In this document: positions 25,220 to 37,398 of the stretch, one piece after another | How the letters are laid out: each line of letters opens with the position of its first letter | How positions within the stretch are numbered: position 1 is the first letter of the stretch | Assembly (NCBI GenBank): GCA_026874595.1 | Contig: CM049308.1 | Coordinates: 78,602,124-78,666,123 of the forward strand | Direction: 5' to 3' | Length of the DNA: 64,000 nt | From: Sipunculus nudus | Lineage: Eukaryota > Annelida > Sipuncula > Golfingiida > Sipunculidae | Notes under the pieces: model-generated | What the model was told of the DNA's origin: nothing | The model's input: the letters and a program-made list of their open reading frames with translations, nothing else | Database searches by the model: none | Translations under genes and position numbers: made by a program

Positions 25220-27672
25220 GAAAAAGTATCTACCCATGAAAAAAAGCATAAAAAAGTATAAAAAGAAGTCTTGCCAGAAAAAGTATGTTACTTAAAAAAA
25301 AGTAAAAAGTGGCAGCACTTATAATCTGCATACCTTTTTTATACACAAAACTTCTTCTTGTGACCTCTCGTTCCGGCGAAGATCCTCTTTATTTTTTCCC
25401 GTAGTTTTTATGTAAAAATATACAAATATGGTGTAAGTTTTATTCACTGCGATGAAAGTTTTGAAAGATACAGTAACGACATATAAACTTACTTTTCGCG
25501 ATAAATCATGTTGCAGATGAAGAAGAAATGGAAATAAACTCCATGGTAACATGTTAATCATTTACCATCTAGTAAATGGGTTGTCTTAATTGTTCAAAGT
25601 CTCAGAATCCCGTATCAAGAGAGACTGGGGCTACAGAATTACGTCTCAGTTATGGCCCATTATCAATATCAACTCTTCCACCTAAAACTAGAATACAAAT
25701 CCAAGTACTTAATGTGGCTTTTAAATGGACCATCACTTCAGCTTAATCGTAGCAGCAGAAACACTAATCCTGATCTAGCCGGCCATTTTACAAATCTTGT
25801 TATTGCTATAAGCAAGTTAGTTTCAAGAATCTAGACCAAGCTTACTTAAACTATGTTCCCCTGCTGGTGACAATCCTGTTTAAATGCGTAAACTGCAAAT
25901 CTTAAATAAACACTATTACAGAAACCTACAAATTATCCTTACTTTTAAATTGAATTAATCTATACTTTCAGCAATTGCTGGTGGCGAAACATAAAATGAC
26001 ACAAAGGAAAAAAAGGATGTAAAGATTTCTTGGAGTTGACTTCTGATTTTTCAATCTGAACAGCTGGGACATTTACTGGAAGACAATTTCTGCAGTTCTG
26101 AATTCTGGGACGTTCGTTGTATTTAAGGATCTGCGAATTCCTGCATAAATTACCGTTATTCGAACTATCGTATGTATAGGCCAATGTACAGTACCTAAAA
26201 TGAATACCCCCGGTTGTTTGCTTTGATCTTGATCATACGTAAGTTGGTTCTGGGTAACATCGGATACAGACCTGTATACGTTATTGTAACTTATTGAAAC
26301 TGAAATAATGTACAATTCTACTTTATCCATGTTCTTTCTAGTCTTAACTTATAAAAAAGGTCAAATTTCTCTCCAAATTTCCTCCACCATCTTGCTTCAT
26401 CGAAGGAAGCGCTAGGGGACATCTACAATCCGAGGTTAGCCCTAAACGTCACATTTATATATCATACGAAGATCTTTCCAGGCGGTGATCGTTTTTTTTT
26501 TTGCTAATCGAGCCTGTACCGTTAAATTTCAGAGCAAAACAATGGGAAGTGAAAGACTATAGGAGATTTGGGCCATAAATTGTGTAGGCCTATCAAAAAG
26601 ACAACGCAGTCGCAGTCGTTAATGGAATAATCAGAATTAGTAGAAAGATATATTACAGCTTTAACGGGACCTACCACCTTAAATAAGTCTTTAATCATTA
26701 TTCTCCGTTAAACATTTGTCCCAAATCGCGGTGAGGTCTGAATATTAAACGAATAAATGGAAAACAAGTCTTTTTGTCTAAGTGTCGGTCCGGGCTATGT
26801 AATTCAGTATAACTGTACCAGGAGAGGCTAAAGCTACCAATACGATAGCGTCCGTTATATTTTAACATAAAAAAAAACACATTTTACATGAAAAAGTAAG
26901 ATAAATTAACGTTGGTCATGATAATGAGGCCCAGGTTAGTTCTGCCCCTTCGATTCTGCTGACAATAGTTTACTTTCCAATTAATGACTGTAAACTTTAA
27001 CTGCAGCTCTTTCACGGACAAAATCGGAAATTTAAATTTGGACAATTACTGAATTGTGATAATTTCCAAACCAAATCTATGTGTGACAGGTTACATTCCT
27101 GAAACATGGCCAGGGTACATTGTTCCCTGAGTCAGTAGCTTGACACATTATTGTACTGGTCAGGAAGGACATACACAGGTTCAAGCAATAGTTATGATAA
27201 ACCATTCAACGCCCTTGACCTTGAAATCAGCAAGAACCGCCCGAAACGAGAAGGGTTAATTGCAGACTGTTGGACTGTGGTTGGCCAATATTGTAGTGAA
27301 GGAATTTAAAAACAAAAGTCGTACTTGCAGTACTCCTCATGCTCTCATAACCTGGACTAAGCAGCTTATAGAGGCCCCCATGCGCCTACAGTATTCACAA
27401 ATCGTTGAGTCTGGAAATAGCTCAGTTATTTTTAAAATCAAACATATGTTGTAAATCTGACGCAAACTTTCATTTTTATATTCATATTCAAATTGAAAAC
27501 ATATGCTATGTACTGATCGTTTACAAAGCAGAAAATACTATTAAATAAAATTGAATTTTTTTTTTTCAGCGGAGCCGATCAAACCAATTTCTTTGTAGTC
27601 GGTTAACTAACACCCAAATGTGAGGGTTAAAAAGGGTTAAAGCATTCTTTATTTTGTATACGTAAACGTTCT
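25220..27672. other. No recognisable gene or element
   Basis: Short open frames only; no domain, inverted end or tandem array seen. Confidence 0.45.
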
Positions 27673-28122
27673 TTGTTCACACTTGTAGAAATGCTGTTCC
27701 TTTCATCTATCTTTAAACTGTATATAGCCTTTAAAATATGCCAATCAGTGCTTAACAGCTCGGCTGAAGCGTCACGCTGCTCGTTCGAGACAGACACTTT
27801 ACAAACACTATTTTGCCTCTACAACCACTTCGTTTATTCTGGCAGAATAATTACCATAAGAAAAGTAACAAGAATGTCGTTTTCAAGTCATCCATACATT
27901 ACACGAATTAAACCGTATAAATTCCAAATAAATAGTTTTAATGTAAAAGTCATGCAGAGTGGACTCAAAAGACAAAAAACATATTTACTTTATGAAGGGA
28001 TTATAAACGTGCATCACTTTCCTTCAGGAGACACAGCCACCCCCAGAATGAAAATGTGTGGTCTAATGAATGGGGATCCAAAATATTGTACTGCCATGGA
28101 TCAAGTAATAATGTACGGGTAG
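27673..28122 (+). CDS. Unrecognised 149-codon open frame upstream of LINE
   Basis: The longest uninterrupted frame in the window (MFTLVEMLFLSSIFKLYIAF...). It has no motif I recognise; its start is hydrophobic and its middle is basic. It directly precedes the decayed LINE and may be LINE 5' sequence, an unrelated exon or chance. I give no function. Confidence 0.2.
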   Translation: MFTLVEMLFLSSIFKLYIAFKICQSVLNSSAEASRCSFETDTLQTLFCLYNHFVYSGRIITIRKVTRMSFSSHPYITRIKPYKFQINSFNVKVMQSGLKRQKTYLLYEGIINVHHFPSGDTATPRMKMCGLMNGDPKYCTAMDQVIMYG

Positions 28123-28229
28123 CCATATTGTGGACAAAAATCCTCGATATAACGGACATAAACACTACTCAGGATCAAAATGGCTGACTCATTCTGATTG
28201 ATTTTTAATTATCAATTTTTATTTTCCGA

Positions 28230-28760
28230 CCAGAGATCAGCTTAGAGACCAAATAAAATTCATTCAAACACTACGAGAACGGTTAAATCGATATACTGAT
28301 AAAACGGTGATAATCGGAGGTGACTTTAATATCATCATGAATCCAAAAATTGATTAAACGGGTGCCCGCCCTGAAAAAGTAAGCCATTCGTTTTCCGAAT
28401 TGCTTGGAATAAAGAAGGATTATTATTTAGTCGATGCCTGGAGGTTCCTTAATCCAAATAAAAACGGATATACAATAGTACAATATAATCCACATATTGC
28501 ATCTAGATTATACTTTTTTTTGGGTCGCAGCCTCTATTATGCCAAATATTAAATCCTTTGTTATAAAAGCAACAGCTATATCTGATCACAGCATGATAAT
28601 CAATGCAGTAGAAGGTGACAATAGTCAGCCAAGAGGGGCGGGATACTGGACATTTAATAATGAATTGCTTCACGATGTAGAATATGTTAATATAAGAAAA
28701 ACACTGTTGACTGACTTGAAAATTAAATATAAAGAACTTGAAAATAAACATACCTTTTAA
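28230..28760 (+). pseudogene. LINE endonuclease domain remnant
   Basis: APE-type endonuclease motifs GGDFN and SDHS are visible across at least one in-frame stop (after NPKID) and one frameshift (near 28515). It is followed, at 28767-28970, by a Lys/Glu-rich segment typical of the linker between endonuclease and reverse transcriptase. Confidence 0.75.
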
Positions 28761-29159
28761 GACACTGTGAAATGTGAAATCAGGGGATACAGAATCAAAT
28801 ATTCAAAAAGTCGGAAGAGAGTTAAAACAAATTTGGAAAATGAGTTAAATGAAGAATTAAATAGATTAAATGAAAAAATAAATGAGTTTCCTAATGACAA
28901 AATTTTGATGACAAAGATGATTGAAAATAAAGTACATTTAGACGAATTACTAGAAAAAAAACAAAGGTAATATGATCCGTTCAAAAGAGCGATGGTACAA
29001 GGATGGTGAAAAAAAGTTTTCTTTTCTTTAGAGAAAAGGAACAGTACTTCAAAATCAATTCATGTTATCGAGAAGAATAGAAAACTTATCAGTGACCAAT
29101 CAGAAATATTACAGGAGTGTAAGGACTTTTATTGCAATTTATACAAATCTAAAGGTAAC

Positions 29160-30170
29160 AAAACATTACAGAGATACGATTGTCTCCATTTTTCAATTAA
29201 ACCAATACTCCGAAATTAAACTCATTTGAAATAAACGAAATAAAAAAACTTAAAGTATCGTTTAAAACACTAAAACAATTTAAGCCGAATAAAATTCCGG
29301 GTCCAGATGGTTTTACGTCGGAGATCTGTTTTTTTTTTTTTTTTTTTTTTTGGGGGGGGGGGGGGGGCGATATTTCGGATATATTATATCAATGTGTAAA
29401 ATACTCTTATGATGCAAGATCTCTCTTTATTGAACAAAAAACGAGTAATAATAACCATACAACCCAAAAAAGATAAAGAAGTGAAATAACTAAAAAATTT
29501 GCAGCCTATTTCCTTGCTTCCTGAAGATTATAATATTATAGCCAAGGCACTTTCTAATATACTTTAACACCATACTTAACAAAATTTATACATCCTAACC
29601 AAACGGGATTCGTCCCGGGACGCTAAATTGGGGAGAATTATACAGGACATAATCAACCTATCAGCATCAACACAGTCTTCTAATATTCTCATATCAATCG
29701 ACCTGGAAATGGCTTTAGATACCTTAGATTGGGATATTTTTTTGTGGAACACGCTAAATGAATATAATATACCGGATCTGTTATGCAGATGGATTAATAT
29801 ATTATCCACTGACACCAGCAGTTGCGTACAAAATAATGGGTATTTTTCACCACGCCTTATCATACAACGTGGAGTCCTGCAGGGATGTCCACTTTCACCT
29901 ATTTTATTTGTTCTATCGGTAGAATTGTTTAGCTATTAACATTAGAAACAACAGAATGAATATGGGCATTTTTGTGAACAACTTTCAGGTAAATCTTTCT
30001 CAATTTACGGATGACACGACATGATTTGTGGCGGATGAAGAATCCGGGAAAATGGTGCTCGAAACATTAACATCTTTTCAAATGTATTCTGGTCCTAAAG
30101 TAAATATAGATAAGACAGAGGCCAGGTGGATAGAGAGCAGAGCAATAAGGAAGATGTTATCTCCCAGTCA
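29160..30170 (+). pseudogene. LINE reverse transcriptase domain remnant
   Basis: RT blocks are recognisable: KIPGPDGF, a palm motif LISIDLEMALDTLDW, RGVLQGCPLSPILFVL and FTDDTT in place of FADDT. The frame is interrupted by a T23-G16 tract at 29329-29367 and by several stops. The best-preserved piece is 29628-29939. Confidence 0.8.
29329..29367. repeat. Compound homopolymer T23-G16 inside RT remnant
   Basis: Uninterrupted T run switching to a G run, placed within coding sequence just after the GPDGFTSE block. Same form as 5395-5425. Confidence 0.9.
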
Positions 30171-31004
30171 GTGATCTGAGGGGAATTTTAAACACTGAAA
30201 GTATGGAACATAATATAAAAGAAAAATAGAAAACTGAAAAATAAATTTAATATCTGGTAATGCAGAGCACTTAACCTTCGAGGAAGGACTTTGATAACTT
30301 AAACTCTTGGACTATCTCAAATATTTTACTGTATGTCAGTTTACCATATTACAGATACATATTTAAAAGAAATCCAAAAACTTATAAATGCATTTATATG
30401 GAAAAACGCAAAGCCTAAAATAAAATGTCATGATAAAAAACAATAAACGAAGGAGGTATAAAAAATTATCAGACATTGAAACACAAGACAAGGCATAAAA
30501 ACTAAATTGGGTATAAAGAATTCGTGAAGGTTTAATGCCTGTTATATAAAAAAAATTATTAAATTATATCTTGGAAATAATTACATGAATGTAAAAGATC
30601 TATTTTTGAGTCGCAGTGGCCTCATACTCCCACCCAGCATCCCACCGTTCTATAGGGCCATTATTAATGCTGTAGAAGATTAAAAATCTAGAATCCCGCC
30701 AACAAACATTGAGGACGTAACACAGGAAATAATAAGGCACAATCCATTTATCAATATTCTGAAGATAAGTATATACTACAAACAGTGCTATAAATATGGT
30801 ATAAAACGAATCAAAGACATTATCAGTGACCAAGGGTATCTCTTTAAGACTGCAGACTTGAAACTTAGGGAATCAATAAACCTTCCCATTAGCGGGGGAG
30901 GTTTACTAAACCAAGTGATTTTTGGTGTGCACGAAAATATGAAAGGAATGATCCAGGAGCTTTTTAAATATTTGATTATATAAGGAAAACTTTGTATACA
31001 TAAA

Positions 31005-32385
31005 ACTAGATGTATCGGAACGACACGAATGCCCCCACCTGGAGCAAATTAGGAATAACTGTAAAAGTTTGTAAAATTTTCAATGTTCAAGAGCTGTCAT
31101 AAGGTCAAATGTAGGTAAACCAGGACAAAATGCAGCTTGATCTGTAAGTGGTTATTTTGCTGCCACACACCAAAAATCAGACCAATATCTGCAGGCATAG
31201 CGAAAAAATGTCCGTACATGTGCATTTATCATGAAAATTTCAATTTTTCATGAAATTTTCTATGTTCAGGAGCCGCAAAACGGTCAAAAGTAGGTAAACT
31301 GAAACAAAACGCGAACTCCATCTGTAAGTGGTCATTTTGCTGCCACACACACAAAATTAGGCGATATCTGCAGGTATTGCAAAAAAAATCCGTACATGTG
31401 CATTTGTGTGGAAATTTCTATTTTTTCATGAAATTTTCCTATGTTCAGGAGCCGTCATATGGTCAAAAATAGGTCAAACATGACAAAACGCAAACTCAAT
31501 TTGTAACTTGTCATAATCTTCCCACACACCAAAAATCAAGCTAATATCTGCAGGCATTGCAAAAAGAAGACCGTACATGTGCATTTATCATGAAAATTTC
31601 AATTTTTCATGAAATTTTCTATGTTCAGGAGCCGTTATACGGTCAAAAGAAGGTCAACCGGGACAAAATGCGAACTCCATCTGTAAGTGGTCATTATGCG
31701 CCCTACAAACCAAAATTTTGGCCAATTTCTGCAAGCATTGCAAAAAAAAAAAAAAATCCGTACATATGCATTTATCATGAAAATTTCAATTTTTCATGAA
31801 ATTTTCTATGTTCAGGAGCCATCATACGGCCAAAAGTAGGTCAACCAGGACAAAACGCGAACTCGATCTGTAAGTGGTCATAATTCACCCACAAACCAAA
31901 AATTAGGCCAATATCTGCAAGCATTGCGAAATAAAGTTTTTACATGTGCATTTGTTATGAAAATTTCTATTTTTCATGTGATTTTCTCTGTTCCGGAGCC
32001 GTCATACAGTCAAAAGTACGTCAACTAGGATTGAAACGCAAACTCCATCTGTAAGTGGTCATTATGCACCGACACAATAAAAATTAGGCCATTATCTGCA
32101 AGCATTGCGAAATAAAGTCTGTACATGTGCATTTGTTATGAAAATTTCTATTTTTCTTGAAATTTTCTATGTTACGGAGCCGTCATACGGTCAAAAGTAG
32201 GTCATCTGGGACGAAACGCAAACTCGATCTGTAACTGGTCATTATCTGCCCACACACCAAAAATCAGGCCAATATCTGCAGGCATTGCGAAAAAAAGTCT
32301 GTACAACGGTTTCATTTCAGAATGACGGAATGACAGACATGGGTAAAACTATATGCCCCGGCCACTTTGCGGCGGGGGCATAAAA
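31005..32385 (+). mobile_element. Family 3 element with 180-bp tandem repeats
   Basis: Left end near ACGACACGAATGCCCCCACC. The right end is a strong hairpin (32352-32382): TATGCCCCGGCC, loop ACTTT, GCGGCGGGGGCATA. Seven units of about 180 bp, marked by GGAGCCGTCATACGGTCAAA (near 31088, 31268, 31447, 31628, 31815, 31995, 32176). The layout fits a tandem-cored rolling-circle derivative of the kind called pearl in bivalves. Non-coding. Confidence 0.7.
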
Positions 32386-33574
32386 ATGTTTGAATGCAGA
32401 AATATCTTTTCTGAATTTTCTAAACCATACTCATATAGATTTAGAAAACAAAATATCTGTAGTGAGGCGAAGTGGCGGGGAAAATACACGCATTGATCAG
32501 TGGAAATGGTTGCATGATACTTTACAAGTGTTGTACACTTGATACACTATTTTTTTATAAACTTTGTTTGTTGTGTTACTAATCACATATTACATGTTTT
32601 GTAGATCATGGCGCCAGGAGATATAATCTAAATACGAAGGCATAGTAATACTGATATTGCATATTGATCTTGTTGGAGAAACATACCCTTCTTAAGGTTC
32701 TGACATGGGTATACGTGGTTTATGTTATTTACAAGTGCAATACCTGAAGAGCGCCTTTTAGTGACTAATTTCATGATCACTTCAAACCAATTTGTATTTT
32801 TTGTGGCTTTACGTTATGTTCTTTCTTCCTCTTGGTGTCGATAATGAAAAAGAATAATAATAAATTTACCTAATGTCTAAGACGCCAAGAAAAAGAGAAA
32901 AAAAGAACTGCCCGATCACACATGGATGACGATTACCACCGTTTTCTTAAAGCATCTATGTTCTGGAGCTAGTGTTGGGTTGATACCCATAGTAATTTTT
33001 CACCCCCATATATATCAGGCCTCCACTTACTTTTGAGAAAATTTTTTTTTTTTATTTTATGACATTTTTTGTAAAATGTTATGACATTTTTATGCTCTTT
33101 ACAAGCGCCTTTTATAAATTAGTTTATGTTGTTCAGAATAGGTCCCTATAATATTCAGAGAATTTGCACATGATTAAACACAGGTAATACAGTTGAAAAA
33201 AAAAAAACAGAAACCTGATTCTGTAGTTTGTTACTCCTACTACTGGGACACACATGTAGGAGTCCCCAAACAAATGAGCCAGGAAGAACCCTAAAAAGTT
33301 AGTAATGTTAATTATGATTCTTCCTAGGACTACAACATAAGAAGTCTATCCTTTTCCTCAAACTGGCCTTATTTTCTATATTTCCAGCACTATTTTAAAA
33401 CAAAGATACAGAAAAATAGAAAATTCTACTGCTACATTAAAAAAGAATTCATTTTTACATTCTAACACTTTAAATTCTAGCACTAATTTAGAAAGAAATC
33501 TCTTAATGGGTATATTAATCATTTGCAGCCTATATATAAACCATGCTGCTGATGCATGATGCAATGACTGTAAC
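32386..33574. other. No gene seen
   Basis: AT-rich DNA; a poly-T run near 33044. No family recognised. Confidence 0.45.
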
Positions 33575-36129
33575 TGTCACAGTGCAGATGGGAATCCAGT
33601 TGAGTTTGGAACTCGGCTAGTTGAGAAGGGAATTCCATTGCAACTAGTTGAGATAGGGATTCCCATCTAAACTGGCTATCTTCCAGCTGAGATGGGAATT
33701 CCCATCTAAACGGTTAAGTTGGGAATAGTTTTTTAATCCAATCTCAGCAAGTTGACATTGGAATATTCCAATGTACATTGGTTCACATTGAGATATCCAC
33801 ACATGAACCAGCTCACTTTGGGATATCCTGAAGTACACTAATCTTCAGTAGAATATCTTACCCTTGTTGTTACGATTTATTGTATCCTCCAAAACAGAGT
33901 TTTGCGGATACTATGTTTTCAGCCGGACGCCGCCGCGTGGGTGTCCGGAGAACTCCTCCGTAACCGCTGGACGGAATTTTACGAATCCGGGATTATGTTC
34001 GGGTCACATGTGAACTGCTGCGCCCCGATTTTGTTTTGACCTCTGACCTTTCCTCTCTCCAGTGCGTCCATCTGTTCGTCTGTTTTGACACATTAACCCA
34101 CATATCTCAGGAACCGTTTGACCGATCCGGAAAAAATTTTTTGCACAAATGTAGCCCTTGGATAGCTTAATAACATACATAAAAAATGGTGGCGCCACCT
34201 GCAACCATTTTTGCACAGCGTCCATCTGTTCATCTGCCTTGGGATAAAATCACTCATATCTCGGCACTGGTTTCACTTATCTGCCTAAAATTTTGTAGGT
34301 TTATACATCTTGGATAGCTTTCTGGATTTTGTTGCAGGTGGCGCCACCTACATTGATGTTTAAGCTGCAGACATCCAGGCTTATATCTTGAGAACCGTTT
34401 GACTGATTGGGCCAAAATTTTGCATGTGTATAGATCTCACATAGCTCTTTATCATACGCAAAACTGGTGGCGCCACCTGCAACCATTTTTGCACAGCGTC
34501 CATCTGTTTGTCTGCCATGGGATAAAATCACTCATATCTCGGCAGTGGTTTGACTTTTTGCATTTGTATACAACTTTGATAGCTTTCTGGATTTTGCGGT
34601 AGGTGGCACAACCTACATACACATTTCGGCTGCAGACATCCATGCTAATATGCAACACACCTCACTCTGTCTCCTTTTGCCAATCAATCCATGCTTCACT
34701 TCACCCGTCCCACTCTGATTTCGACGGATACACGTAGTCGCTTGTCGACTACCCGTATTCTAGTTTTAAGTTTCAATTTCTGTTAAGTGTACACAAGAAT
34801 ATCTGATTATCTGTTAATTTTTGCTGGGGTGACAATACAGGGCCCACCTTAGAACATTAACCAGCTGAGTAAAAGCAGAGATATTAAAATTGATATATAC
34901 AGATTTGAGGGAATGAAACACTAGGATTTTATGTGTAGCAATTCTATAACTAAATTGTAATCACAATTTAAACCATGCAGTATGCAGCATTTACAAAAAA
35001 TAATTTTAACACTCAAGGATCAATTTAACACTGATAAGCACATCAATGTAGAAAAAATGTTTTATAATCTTTCAGCTTTAATGATAATTCTAAAGTTATA
35101 AAAGCATATAATGAAAAAATTGACTTTCTTTGTAAATACAGCACTTTGTGAAACAACATAAAGTACTGTAATAAAGCTGTGACGATATTGAAAACAAATT
35201 TGTTTTTGTTTTACTAAAATATGGCAGCTACAGAGTCCATTCCTAGGGATGAATAGTTTTAATATAGTAACATATGACATGAAGGGTCATAAAGTTTTCT
35301 TCTGTGGAGCCTTCATCTGATGTAAACCTGGTTTTAAGAACATCAGCTGGAGAATGGAGACAATTATAGTGTTGGTGTATTTATGTATATGATTAATTAT
35401 GAAATGTTACCTTTAATTGTATTTAAATTTATCTGCAAATAATTAGATGAACCTCATAACAGAACAAGTAGAATGCATTTCTTTCCATATACCATTATGT
35501 AAAACAGCAGCCTCCAGTAAAACTTTACAATTCAAGGGGGCTGGAGTTTGGAACAATATTATTAAGATTATAAGATATTGATCCTTGTTGTACAATATCA
35601 ACACTTAAAGGCTTTCTGAGAGAATACCTTTCCTCAATTTAAGAATCATATTTATTATATTTTACTCCATTTTCATATTCTAATTTTTATTTATAGTTTG
35701 TTTTCTCTGAAAATTTAGTTTTCTTATTGCACAGTGCACCACATAACCTACTACATTTAATGATAATACTGAGAGGACATACACTCAATGAGTTAGTCCT
35801 CTTTGTCACAGGAATAACTATATATAAATGAACAATTTCATGTATAATGTTAAATCTTGTGGCAAATAAATAAACTGAATTGAACTTAAGTTAAAAGCAT
35901 TTGTTATAAAGTGTAAAACAATAAAACTGTAGACTTATCTAGATATTTCAATGTGAACTAGTGTATTTGGGGATATCCTAAAGTAAACTGATTCACTTCT
36001 GGCAATCCCAATCTTAACCAGTGTACATTGGAATATTGTGACCATTCCCATCTCAACTGTTCAGATCAGAATTCCAATCTCAACTGGTTGAGTTCTGAAC
36101 TCAACTGGATTCCAATCTTCACTGTGACA
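33575..36129. mobile_element. Foldback-like DNA element with long repeated inverted ends
   Basis: TGTCACAGTGCAGATGGGAA (33575) is mirrored by the sequence ending CTTCACTGTGACA (36129). The first and last roughly 200-250 bp are inverted relatives built from 20-25-bp degenerate units such as CCAGTTGAGATGGGAATTCC. A perfect 16-bp palindrome GATGGGAATTCCCATC lies at 33691-33706. A family 2 element (33882-34763) is nested in it. No coding and no clear target duplication. Confidence 0.65.
33882..34763 (+). mobile_element. Family 2 Helentron/Helitron-like element, copy B (nested)
   Basis: Same ends as 1284-3101: 5' hairpin 33882-33911, 3' hairpin 34734-34752, end ATTCTAG. Only about two higher-order units remain. 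GGTGGCGCCACC appears at about 34190, 34338 and 34467. It sits inside the element 33575-36129. Confidence 0.8.
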
Positions 36130-36729
36130 TATACATCATATACATATGCAGCAGTTTTGGTCATGAATATCTCAACAGTTGTCAAGGAAATTGCATATGA
36201 TATTTTCATGCTTTACAAGAAACAACTATTTTTACTCTAGCCCACACACCACTTGTGTAAAATGCAGTGCAAATATACACACATGGTAGTTGGGCACTAT
36301 GCTAAAAGGCCATAGACTTTGAAGTTGAAACAAATGTTACTGGGTAATTCCAACCAAATTTTATGATTTTAAGATTTTGTTACTTATTTTATGCTATTTT
36401 ATGCCAGTTTGGGAAATTTTATGAATTTTATGCCAGTGTGGGAGGCCTGATATATATATATATACCAGTATTATTATAAAAGTGATGATTTAATGAGTAC
36501 AGAGTGCATATAAAAGAATAAAATGCATGTGATAAAACACTGACACATTCAATGGACTGCAAATCTTATGAATCAGAATCTGTGGTGTTGTTTATAGGTT
36601 CTTTGAGTGAAACATTGTTTAAAGTAATTAACCAGTATACCAATTATACATTTCCTTGTGTCTACAAAGTCATATATCAGTGACAATGGAAATGTCCATT
36701 TAAGGCTGAATACACTGAAATGTTCATTT
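36130..36729. other. Spacer downstream of NPHP1, nothing recognised
   Basis: AT-rich; short (TA) run near 36450. No gene. Confidence 0.4.
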
Positions 36730-37239
36730 TTTTTCACCATTTATTCCAACTAAGAAAGACAAAACATACTGGGTACCATAATTAAATTTTATTTCATTCT
36801 CTTGTACATAATCTTTACTATAAAGCACATACTACTCTTTAACCTTTACATAAAAAAATATTTCTCTTACCTTTTGTATTGTAAAGTGTTTAAGTGTTTA
36901 CTGAAAACAGAACTTGAATTAAAATAAAAAAAATGCATTGGTATAAAAAAAACAACTCCAGATTCCATCTCTATTTGCCTTATGAGTAAATAGTCTCAAA
37001 ATAGTATACAAGGTCAGGCAAGGAATGTTTCTCATGAAAATTATGTTTTCTTGAATTCTAATTCATCAGGCAGTTCATCATACTGGAGAAGAATTTGATC
37101 ATGTCACCTGTAGAAAATATGGCCATTTTCTAAAGACACACCTGCCCTCTGCTCTATGACTATGCTGATGATTAGGTTACATATTACCTTACAAGCTAGA
37201 TGTGTATATTTACAAATGAGATGATTAATTTATCACAGA
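36730..37239 (-). promoter_or_regulatory. Putative NPHP1 3' UTR with poly(A) signals
   Basis: AT-rich sequence just after the stop codon. Minus-strand AATAAA hexamers occur at 36793-36788 and 36745-36740, about 450-500 bp past the stop. No transcript evidence is available; the true cleavage site is a guess. Confidence 0.35.
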
Positions 37240-37398
37240 TCATGCCCTGACTGTACAAAATGGTCCTGTAACATTAAACGACAGCTCAGTGATGTCAAAC
37301 GGAGCATAGCTGATATCTGGAGAGGTCAACAGTGCTGCCATCTGTGCCTTCTTGTCTCGATGAATGTTTTGTAGATTGGTTATCTGTTTTAATCGTTC
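37240..37398 (-). CDS. NPHP1: NPHP1 terminal coding exon and stop
   Basis: 159 bp including the TGA stop (37242-37240). It starts [19 protein letters not shown] and contains [20 protein letters not shown], which equals the vertebrate end ...ALQALLSPDGVHEPFDLSE. The last ten residues are not conserved. Acceptor TTTTTTCAG. Confidence 0.95.
   Translation of the reverse strand, partial: ERLKQITNLQNIHRDKKAQMAALLTSPDISYAPFDITELSFNVTGPFCTVRA

Larger units (their letters stand above)
28140..30990 (+). mobile_element. Decayed non-LTR retrotransposon, L1/Tx1-like
   Basis: Broken coding for endonuclease, then reverse transcriptase, then a C-terminal region, in that order on the plus strand, with many stops and frameshifts. 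Key motifs: IIGGDFN near 28310, AISDHS near 28580, GPDGFTSE near 29305, SIDLE..LDTLDW near 29695, RGVLQGCPLSP near 29868, FTDDT near 30008 (the catalytic FADD is changed). The style of the motifs fits the L1/Tx1 group. Inactive. Ends are uncertain. Confidence 0.8.
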
